The notes under the pieces were generated by a model. That model ran no database searches, was not told the DNA's origin, and saw nothing but the letters and a program-made list of their open reading frames with translations. This document shows, in pieces, positions 1-5,940 of a DNA stretch of 13,018 nt. Source of the stretch: Eubacteriales bacterium. GTDB taxonomy: Bacteria > Bacillota > Clostridia > Peptostreptococcales > Anaerovoracaceae. The stretch is from assembly GCA_028680875.1 (NCBI GenBank), contig JAQUJQ010000004.1, forward strand, positions 1 to 13,018, given 5' to 3'. Position 1 is the first letter of the stretch. Each line of letters starts with the position of its first letter. Both the position numbers and the translations under genes were made by a program.

Positions 1-301
1 ATCCACGCCCCCCTATGCGGGGAGCGACCACCCTTATCCGGCTGGATACGATTATGACCGAACATTTCAATCCACGCCCCCCTATGCGGGGAGCGACAAA
101 AATTCTGGGCAGCTGTGCCTGGGATCTACATATTTCAATCCACGCCCCCCTATGCGGGGAGCGACCAATCGTTTTGGGTTATTGTGTAGCCACATCCTTA
201 TTTCAATCCACGCCCCCCTATGCGGGGAGCGACTCTAAAAGAAATCTCTCCAGACCATACCAGCAGCATTTCAATCCACGCCCCCCTATGCGGGGAGCGA
301 C
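1..301 (-). CRISPR. Type I-C CRISPR array, leader-proximal end (partial)
   Basis: Four complete 34-bp repeats lie at 64-97, 132-165, 200-233 and 268-301, plus 28 bp of a fifth at 1-28. All are identical where visible. The four spacers are 35, 34, 34 and 34 bp (29-63, 98-131, 166-199, 234-267) and differ from one another. Read on the minus strand, the repeat begins GTCGCTCCCC and ends TGGATTGAAAT, the usual type I-C ending. In that strand CGCTCCCC pairs with GGGGGGCG around a GCATA loop (8 bp including one G-T wobble), leaving exactly 11 nt as the crRNA 5' handle. This fixes transcription on the minus strand, the same direction as the cas genes. The leader-side repeat therefore ends at 301 and 234-267 is the newest spacer. 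The array continues beyond position 1. I found no copy of any spacer elsewhere in the window. Confidence 0.97.
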
Positions 302-469
302 CGCAAGATATAGTATTTAGTAAGTATTAATATTCTTATCTATCTCAATATCCTATAATACTTCAAATATCTTGTTTCTTTTTTTATATTATTGTATATA
401 TTCGCTTACATTACACGAAACTCGTGGTGCGAACTTCTCCATCTTTCCTCGCATGATTAGGGTTCGCAC
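302..469 (-). promoter_or_regulatory. CRISPR leader between cas2 and the array
   Basis: This is 168 bp of AT-rich non-coding DNA between the cas2 stop codon and the first repeat, where type I-C leaders are found. It should hold the array promoter and the signals guiding spacer integration. It contains an inverted repeat just after cas2 (427-434 with 462-469), a small hairpin (414-418 with 422-426), and two nested inverted repeats next to the first repeat (304-311 with 367-374, and 322-329 with 356-363). No single -35/-10 pair stands out well enough to be called as the array promoter. Confidence 0.8.
414..469 (-). other. Tandem hairpins directly downstream of cas2
   Basis: The 8-bp arms GTGCGAAC (427-434) and GTTCGCAC (462-469) are separated by 27 bp. 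The outer arm abuts the cas2 stop codon. A second small stem, CACGA/TCGTG with a 3-nt loop (414-426), follows at once on the minus strand. Inside the large loop a TGCGA (minus strand, starting near 453) could pair with the second arm instead, so two pairings exclude each other. There is no immediate U-tract, so this is not a classical terminator. It may end or modulate the cas transcript, or belong to the leader. Confidence 0.55.
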
Positions 470-760
470 TTATATTACAAGGTTTCCGTCTAATGGAATT
501 GATGCCTTAATACCTATGTGAACCACCTTGCCATCATATTTTGCTCCCAAGTTATAGAATCTTAAACTATCTTCATCTTCCTTTATGATTTTTTTTAGAT
601 CGGCTACCAACGTAAGATATTGTGAATAATCTAGGATACATTCAAATACCGAGTTTTGAACTCTCTGTCCATTTGCTTCACATTTTTTTGCAACCTTTGA
701 TAATCGACGCTGTCCCTCTTTTGTTTCAGTTGAGACATCGTACGTAACCAAGATAAGCAT
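470..760 (-). CDS. cas2: CRISPR-associated endonuclease Cas2 (type I-C)
   Basis: Cas2 is the small dimeric partner of Cas1 in the spacer-integration complex. The 96-residue product starts MLILVTYDVS, with the conserved aspartate at D8 at the end of the first strand of the ferredoxin-like fold. It also carries the GQRVQNSVFEC segment typical of type I-C Cas2. The chosen ATG at 760 lies 6 nt after GAGG and matches the family N-terminus. An in-frame ATG at 778 would add six residues and overlap the cas1 stop, but fits neither the family length nor the ribosome binding site. This is the last gene of the cas operon, 8 bp after cas1 and next to the leader. Confidence 0.96.
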   Translation of the reverse strand: MLILVTYDVSTETKEGQRRLSKVAKKCEANGQRVQNSVFECILDYSQYLTLVADLKKIIKEDEDSLRFYNLGAKYDGKVVHIGIKASIPLDGNLVI

Positions 761-768
761 ACAATACC

Positions 769-1803
769 TCATTTCCATAAGAATACAGGATAACTATCTA
801 AATCTCCTCTTATTGTCCGCGAAAGTAAAAGTGATTGAGAATGAGCCACAATGCCCCATTCTATCTTCTCATCTAAAAACGGATGTGTAATCACGTCTTT
901 CTTCCTTGTTTGCCAAGCAGCAAGAAATTTTTTCCTAGCATCATCTGTTAACAAAACAGCACCGCTTTCAGTAATTCTAAAATCCTTTTGTGTTATTTCC
1001 TGCCTATTTATCAGCGATAATACAAACCTATCCGCAATGACAGATCTAAGTTCTTCCATTAAGTCAAGTGCCAATGATGCTCTTCCCGGTCTATCTCTAT
1101 GGAGAAAACCAACAAATGCATCCAAGCCTACTCCTTCTAAGGCGTGGCGGCAATCAGCTGCAAGTAAAACATATGCAAAGGAAAGTAGCGCATTTATTGG
1201 GTCAGTAGGAGGTCTGCGATTTCTATTTTTGAAAACAAAAAAATCTTTATTTTGCAATACAAGTTCATTAAAAACACTATAGTAGCAATGCGCCGCATTG
1301 CCCTCTATGGCCCTAAGCAAATCAAGCCTTTCACAATCTAAGACATCCTTCATCAATTCCGAAATCTGAGAAGTGCATTTTTTTATTGACTCTACATCTA
1401 CTCTCAGTTCATAATCCCGCGTAGCCCTCTCCAAAACCCACTTAGAATTATGTAATTTCCCAAATATGAAATTTCTTGCGTAAATGCAGCTTCTATATTC
1501 ATCATCGGAAATGCGATATTGCTCTTTCCTTAAAGTTACATTGCCTTTGCTTTCTCCTATTATTGATCCGAGATATTTCCCGTTTTCCGTAAGAAATGTT
1601 ATTAATATATTCCTTTTTGCACATTCGGCAATAAGAGCAGGACTACATCCAATCGTGTATCCAAAGTGAACGATGGCTTCAATATTTAAAAGAGGTACCC
1701 TTAAAATTGTTGCATCACCTTCTTTTACCATAACCGCTTCGTTCTCTAATGCAAGAAAAGTTTCTGGCTTTGTTATATATAGAGTGTTAAGTAGTTTTTT
1801 CAA
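769..1803 (-). CDS. cas1: CRISPR-associated endonuclease/integrase Cas1 (type I-C)
   Basis: Cas1 is the metal-dependent integrase that inserts new spacers at the leader end of the array, acting with Cas2 and, in type I-C, Cas4. From the start chosen here it is 344 residues, the usual I-C length, and begins KKLLNTLYIT after the initiator. The catalytic glutamate is in EGNAAHCYY (E167) and the histidine in GFLHRDRPGR (H235), followed by the acidic DLMEE segment (247-251). The start is a TTG at 1803-1801 whose last two bases are shared with the cas4 stop (TTGA). AGAGG lies 9 nt upstream. A longer frame from 1869 exists but would overlap cas4 by 70 bp and add 22 residues foreign to the family. 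Expression is probably coupled to cas4. Confidence 0.96.
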   Translation of the reverse strand: MKKLLNTLYITKPETFLALENEAVMVKEGDATILRVPLLNIEAIVHFGYTIGCSPALIAECAKRNILITFLTENGKYLGSIIGESKGNVTLRKEQYRISDDEYRSCIYARNFIFGKLHNSKWVLERATRDYELRVDVESIKKCTSQISELMKDVLDCERLDLLRAIEGNAAHCYYSVFNELVLQNKDFFVFKNRNRRPPTDPINALLSFAYVLLAADCRHALEGVGLDAFVGFLHRDRPGRASLALDLMEELRSVIADRFVLSLINRQEITQKDFRITESGAVLLTDDARKKFLAAWQTRKKDVITHPFLDEKIEWGIVAHSQSLLLSRTIRGDLDSYPVFLWK

Positions 1804-2456
1804 TTCCTCAATCCTCTTAATAAATATTCTTTTACTGACTTTTTCGATTTGCTTAGCCCAGGCAAACAAATATCTTTAAACGAGCATTGATTGCAATATT
1901 TGCCCATAATAGCTTTAGGGGTTGTTTTTGAATGGTATATCCGGTGCATATCCTTGGCACTTTCTTTTACTTTTTGTCTGAGCACTTCCGTGAAATCTAT
2001 CTCCGTTCTCCGATGAGGTTCACCATAGAACAATGCACCTTTTTCAACGGTGCAACATAACATTTCTTCCAAGCACATTGCTTGAGCGCAAATTTGAATC
2101 GAATCTGCTTCAATAGATTGCCCTCTTCCACGTTTATATTCTATGGGATAAGGCCTGAATTTATCTTTGTACTTTGGAAGATAAACCCCCGCATCATCTT
2201 TATGAAACTGCACAATATCGCATTCGCCGGAAATTCCAAGCTCCTTAGAGGCAATCTTGAGTGCATTTACTATAATTGTTCCACTTCTTTTCTCCGCAAC
2301 ATTTTTATCATGAGCTTTTTCATGCATTATTTGTCCGGCTGTAGTTCGCCAATTGTCTTCCCATTGATCTTCAATGTAAATCAAAGCCCATCGCCTGCGA
2401 CAAAGAGAAAAATGCTGGAATCCCGATATTTGCAAATAATCATTTTCCTCATACAT
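1800..2456 (-). CDS. cas4: CRISPR-associated exonuclease Cas4 (type I-C)
   Basis: Cas4 is a RecB-family nuclease with an iron-sulfur cluster. In type I-C it associates with Cas1-Cas2, trims prespacer ends and enforces PAM-correct integration. The 218 residues show one N-terminal cysteine (C19, in SLCRRRW) and a C-terminal cysteine trio (C188, C191, C197), the expected four cluster ligands. The nuclease core is visible as H45, D80 in GECD, and the E106-Y-K108 motif in PIEYKRG, followed by a Gln-rich helix (QICAQ, 121-125). All key residues are present. The start codon shares a base with the cas7 stop (TAATG, 2458-2454) and has only a weak ribosome binding site, suggesting translational coupling. 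The end overlaps the TTG start of cas1. Confidence 0.96.
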   Translation of the reverse strand: MYEENDYLQISGFQHFSLCRRRWALIYIEDQWEDNWRTTAGQIMHEKAHDKNVAEKRSGTIIVNALKIASKELGISGECDIVQFHKDDAGVYLPKYKDKFRPYPIEYKRGRGQSIEADSIQICAQAMCLEEMLCCTVEKGALFYGEPHRRTEIDFTEVLRQKVKESAKDMHRIYHSKTTPKAIMGKYCNQCSFKDICLPGLSKSKKSVKEYLLRGLRN

Positions 2457-3337
2457 TACAATTTCTCTATTAATTCCACATCAAGATTCTCAAGCTTTCC
2501 GGCATTAGGTGCAATTATCTCATAATCGCCAAAAGTCCTAGCCGGTCTGGTTTCGTCTTTTCTCCTTGCTGTAATCTTGTCAAAAAGAATATGGGATGGA
2601 GCATTCCCAAGTATGCTTTGATGTTTAAATACATAGAGTTTTCTTACTGCCATTTTTCCTCTAGCTGCGGAATGATCATGCTCAAACATATTAATTATGG
2701 CCTGCCAGAATAATTCAAGGTCTCCCTCACTGAATCTAGTTTCTTTTTGGGCTAAATTTGCAGATATGTAACCTTCAGCACGATATAACCCGTAAGGAAC
2801 AATCGCTTTTCTTCCCATCTCGTTTTTCGGATCTGCATCATTGAACTTTTCTGTAGTAGTTATAGCAAGCCTTGTTATGCTAATATCGTTAATAAAGATT
2901 GGATCAACACTTCTTGCAAAGTTAATCTGCACAGGTCCGCGGACAATTCCCGCCGGATCGTCACCTGTTGACATAACAGCACCAAAGGTGCGAACATCAT
3001 AATAATTTTCACACATCCAAGTGCGGGCTTTATTAATTTCCTCCTTGGAGTGTTTTTTGCTATTTTGTTCCTGTCCAAGAGCTTTATGTGCTGCCGTAAA
3101 TTTCGAATTTAAAGAAGAATCCATTTTAATTAGAATATTATTATGTGCATACCCTTCTTTTACAATCTCAACATAATTCCTAATTTTGCGTTTTAAACAG
3201 ACATCGGTAACAATTCCATGGCCGGTTTCTGCATCAATACGCGGGTGATTTCCCGCATCAGGGTCTCCGTTAGGATTGCCATTTTCCACATCAAAGTATA
3301 TTACGAACTCATACCTATTTTTAATAATATCCAACAT
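2456..3337 (-). CDS. cas7: Cascade backbone protein Cas7 (Csd2, type I-C)
   Basis: Cas7 subunits polymerise along the crRNA and form the backbone of the type I-C effector complex. The 293-residue product carries the signature IKNRYEFVIYFDVENGNPNG, then DPDAGNHPRID near its N-terminus, characteristic of Csd2. The ATG at 3337 is preceded by AGGAGG with 6-nt spacing and lies one base after the cas8c stop codon. An upstream ATG at 3364 is in frame but lies inside cas8c, before that ribosome binding site. A strong binding site here fits the need for several Cas7 copies per complex. The stop codon overlaps the cas4 start. Confidence 0.96.
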   Translation of the reverse strand: MLDIIKNRYEFVIYFDVENGNPNGDPDAGNHPRIDAETGHGIVTDVCLKRKIRNYVEIVKEGYAHNNILIKMDSSLNSKFTAAHKALGQEQNSKKHSKEEINKARTWMCENYYDVRTFGAVMSTGDDPAGIVRGPVQINFARSVDPIFINDISITRLAITTTEKFNDADPKNEMGRKAIVPYGLYRAEGYISANLAQKETRFSEGDLELFWQAIINMFEHDHSAARGKMAVRKLYVFKHQSILGNAPSHILFDKITARRKDETRPARTFGDYEIIAPNAGKLENLDVELIEKL

Positions 3338-3338
3338 T

Positions 3339-3725
3339 TTATCCCTCCTCTTGTTTGCTTTCATTTTCTTTAATATTATTTTGTTTCTTCCATAAATCGG
3401 TACGTTGTTGATAATACCCTAAAATGAATCTACCTTGGCCATCCAAATCAAGCTGCTTAGGAAAACTATCACTTAGTTTACTAGCTATTTCATCAAGTAG
3501 CTTTTCATAACGGATACCTTTCTTTCCCAGTTTCGCTATATGGTTTTGATATCCTATGAGCAGAGATGGAAATACAGTAGCCGGGGTACTACAGGCAGAG
3601 GCAAAAAACCTGTCTTTAATTGTTGATGATGCACTGGGGATTGCATCCTGTTGAGTTTTTTCCATAATCGCAAACAAACGCCCCAATAGGTAAGCCTCTT
3701 TAAAATTATTCTTGTTCAGTTCCAA
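3339..3725 (-). CDS. cas11c: Probable internally translated small subunit Cas11c
   Basis: Type I-C systems are known to make a separate small subunit, Cas11c, from an internal start within cas8c. Here the minus strand carries a perfect AAGGAGG at 3740-3734, then 8 nt, then an in-frame TTG at 3725-3723 (codon 500 of cas8c). The product would be 128 residues, starting with ELNKNNFKEAYLLGRL after the initiator and ending at the cas8c stop. This is the expected size and place, just before the LGRLFAIMEKTQQ helix. A full ribosome binding site in the middle of a gene, correctly spaced to an in-frame start, is unlikely by chance. The start codon choice is inferred; use of the site is not shown by sequence alone. 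Confidence 0.75.
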   Translation of the reverse strand: MELNKNNFKEAYLLGRLFAIMEKTQQDAIPSASSTIKDRFFASACSTPATVFPSLLIGYQNHIAKLGKKGIRYEKLLDEIASKLSDSFPKQLDLDGQGRFILGYYQQRTDLWKKQNNIKENESKQEEG

Positions 3726-5222
3726 ATTTATTTCCTCCTTGGTATTATATTTTCTATCCTTCCTGACTAAATATGCTTTAATAAATGCAACCCGTATACT
3801 AGTAAGTTTAATAAGCCTAGCTGTTTTTAGCCTGTCATCAGATTTTATATTATCGGTTTTCACCCTAGCTACCATCTCGGCGAATAAAGCTGAAGGATAA
3901 AGATAATTATTTAAGGCCGTCTCAAATAATGAGCCCGAAAAATCGGGATTTGTTTTACTACCTCTATCCTCTGTTATGACAGAGGAGATTGTGGCGTCTA
4001 AGATCTGCCTAAACGAAATCTGTTTAAATTCATCCTTTGAGTTTAACAGCATCATATCCATATAATGCTGTAACATATTTCTCCTAAATGCCCCCAGGGT
4101 TGTATTATAATACCTCCTTATGGATATCCTCCCCCCATTTGGAGATAGGGCAAGAAGATGAAATTTCATATCGTCATCTTTCGCAAAATCAAGGGGAACT
4201 TGTCCAATCCGGATATGGTTTAATGCAGACATTACTTTGCTTTCAGTTGCCTCTTCAGTGCTTTCTGTTGGTTTAATCCCAAGCAAGTCCCAAATTTCAT
4301 CAATATAGTCCTCGTTTTCACTTTCCGCCCAAAAAACAAGGGTGTCTTTGCCAATTGTTGTCTTATTTTTCGATCCGCTTTGAAGGAAATAATTTAGAGC
4401 GGCCGTGTATTTCCTCATAACTTTTTCAGAGATAGGGCCATTATAACTTTGCTCCTTATTATAGGATTCAAACGATGGGCTATTGTATGAAACAATCGCA
4501 GCCCCGCTTGATTGCGAATCCATGACGCCTTTAATTGGAAAATGTGTTCTGGCGATTATATCTTTTTCACCCGAAATACAACATTGGCCAATTACTCCTT
4601 TTTTCGTTGTTTTGCCTTTTTTAAATAGTGTTTCCCATTTTTTTATTATATCTTTATCGGCAATTGTTTTTTGATTTACAGAATTCATCGCAAAGACAAC
4701 AATGTTTTTTAGATCCTTTAATTTTTTATCGCCACTTTTGTCTTTGTAAAAGAAAAGCTCGTTCTGAGTTTCATTTTCCGGTTTCCAGCGTTCATAAAAT
4801 TTCAAAACCGCTGCAGCACTCTCTCCAGGCACATCTTTCAAATCATCAACTATTTTTTCTTTAAAACTATCGAAACTCTTTTTTGCCTTATCCGTCTGCT
4901 TTAGCACTTTGTTTTTCTTGCCATCTTCATTTATGTTAACAATCTCAAGACCTAACACATATGAAAAGGTATCACATAAAAAATTAGGTACGACACTTGT
5001 TCTCGCAATCCTTTCCGGAAGCCTTTCTCTTTTTGCCTCTTCTTTATTTTTTCCCTTTGAAAAAATCCTCTCGGTATTAGATACTAAGTCTATTAACTCA
5101 CCATTGTCTCTAATGACTGCAATAAGCGGAACTTTTTCATAAGAGTAACCATCCCGCATTATTTCTATGTCACTATTACTGCAAAGTCTATCGTAGGCCT
5201 CAGATAATGCATTAATAATCAT
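3339..5222 (-). CDS. cas8c: Cascade large subunit Cas8c (Csd1)
   Basis: Cas8c is the large subunit of the type I-C Cascade and recognises the PAM. At 627 residues it is within the normal range. The central segment (CCISGEKDIIARTH, then FPIKGVMDSQSSGAAIVS and SFESYNKEQSYNGPISE) is the hallmark of the Csd1 family. The C-terminal part (from about residue 500) is helical and corresponds to the small-subunit region. The ATG at 5222 overlaps the cas5c stop as ATGA, with a purine-rich GGAGAGGGGG upstream. A second translation start lies inside the gene (see Cas11c at 3339-3725). No frameshift or truncation is apparent. Confidence 0.95.
   Translation of the reverse strand: MIINALSEAYDRLCSNSDIEIMRDGYSYEKVPLIAVIRDNGELIDLVSNTERIFSKGKNKEEAKRERLPERIARTSVVPNFLCDTFSYVLGLEIVNINEDGKKNKVLKQTDKAKKSFDSFKEKIVDDLKDVPGESAAAVLKFYERWKPENETQNELFFYKDKSGDKKLKDLKNIVVFAMNSVNQKTIADKDIIKKWETLFKKGKTTKKGVIGQCCISGEKDIIARTHFPIKGVMDSQSSGAAIVSYNSPSFESYNKEQSYNGPISEKVMRKYTAALNYFLQSGSKNKTTIGKDTLVFWAESENEDYIDEIWDLLGIKPTESTEEATESKVMSALNHIRIGQVPLDFAKDDDMKFHLLALSPNGGRISIRRYYNTTLGAFRRNMLQHYMDMMLLNSKDEFKQISFRQILDATISSVITEDRGSKTNPDFSGSLFETALNNYLYPSALFAEMVARVKTDNIKSDDRLKTARLIKLTSIRVAFIKAYLVRKDRKYNTKEEINLELNKNNFKEAYLLGRLFAIMEKTQQDAIPSASSTIKDRFFASACSTPATVFPSLLIGYQNHIAKLGKKGIRYEKLLDEIASKLSDSFPKQLDLDGQGRFILGYYQQRTDLWKKQNNIKENESKQEEG
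3734..3740 (-). promoter_or_regulatory. Internal ribosome binding site in cas8c for Cas11c
   Basis: AAGGAGG on the minus strand is fully complementary to the 16S anti-Shine-Dalgarno core and lies 8 nt before the in-frame TTG at 3725. It is at least as strong as the sites in front of cas7 and cas2. Confidence 0.75.
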
Positions 5223-5899
5223 TCATACACCCCCTCTCCATAGCATTTTGCCACATCTATCACTCCGTCTTTCATAATTGGACGGTAAAAAATAGGATTC
5301 GCATCATTTAATGCTTCGCCATTCTTGTACTTAAACTCAAGATCATAAAGCATGAAACCCAAATCCCTTTCACCTTTCAGCTTACTGGTAATAACCTCTC
5401 CCTCATCGACCCACCGAAAATTTGCAGAAAAATCTCTAAGCCCCAAACATGGCTGTTTATAGCATTGTCCGTCTTTCATACGCCTCAAGGCGATATTATA
5501 GTGCTTTTTAGAATCATTCGTGTCATCACCAATCCCCGTTGGCTTAAAATGCGCCTCGACTATGTAATCTACACTTTTAAGATACATCATTCTTCTCTGT
5601 GCTATATCGTCCTTTGTAAAAATAACAAGGTTATCTCCATCGACATTACTTAAATCCCGTGGAGGTTTTTTAGTTTTTGATTTTACCTCATTAATCATAA
5701 TGTTTCCGAATTCAATAGGATTGAGAACCGTGATCCTATCGATAACCCATTTAATCGCCGGTTTCCAATAAATGCTCTCTATTATTCCCCTAGCCGCAGA
5801 TGGCGTTATTACATCATAGCTTACCCTTTCCACCTTCATCTCAGGTCTGGTAAAACAGGCATAATCTCCCCAGATCCTTAGTTTAATTCCGTATCCCAT
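5219..5899 (-). CDS. cas5c: crRNA-processing endonuclease Cas5c (Cas5d)
   Basis: In type I-C there is no Cas6. Cas5c cuts the precursor transcript at the base of the repeat hairpin and stays on the 11-nt 5' handle within Cascade. The 226-residue protein has the Cas5 RAMP N-terminus (GIKLRIWGDYACFTRPEMKV). Y44 in ESIYW and the K132-H133 pair in SKKHYNIALRR correspond to the catalytic Tyr-Lys-His described for Cas5d of Bacillus halodurans, so the processing activity should be intact. The ATG at 5899 is preceded by AGGAGG about 10 nt upstream. The gene begins 41 bp after cas3 and its stop overlaps the cas8c start (ATGA). Confidence 0.96.
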   Translation of the reverse strand: MGYGIKLRIWGDYACFTRPEMKVERVSYDVITPSAARGIIESIYWKPAIKWVIDRITVLNPIEFGNIMINEVKSKTKKPPRDLSNVDGDNLVIFTKDDIAQRRMMYLKSVDYIVEAHFKPTGIGDDTNDSKKHYNIALRRMKDGQCYKQPCLGLRDFSANFRWVDEGEVITSKLKGERDLGFMLYDLEFKYKNGEALNDANPIFYRPIMKDGVIDVAKCYGEGVYE

Positions 5900-5940
5900 A
5901 TCTCGTCCCCCTCCTAAATAATCCTTTATTTGAATAATTG

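Noticed and set aside
1..301. Self-targeting spacers
   Set aside because: No spacer matches another part of this window by eye; the rest of the genome cannot be examined.
15..320. 101-codon plus-strand reading frame over the CRISPR array
   Set aside because: It is a translation of repeats and spacers, with a peptide that recurs because the DNA does; it has no ribosome binding site.
302..420. Specific array promoter in the leader
   Set aside because: Several weak pairs (for example TTGAGA or TTGAAG with poor -10 elements) are present, but none is clearly better than chance in such AT-rich DNA.
851..1282. Long plus-strand frame opposite cas1
   Set aside because: Shadow of cas1, which has the catalytic motifs; no ribosome binding site or family resemblance.
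1804..1869. 22-residue N-terminal extension of Cas1
   Set aside because: Lies within the cas4 coding region and is foreign to the family. The TTG at 1803 gives the normal length.
3338..3364. Nine-residue N-terminal extension of Cas7 from ATG 3364
   Set aside because: It precedes the strong AGGAGG that serves ATG 3337, and lies inside cas8c.
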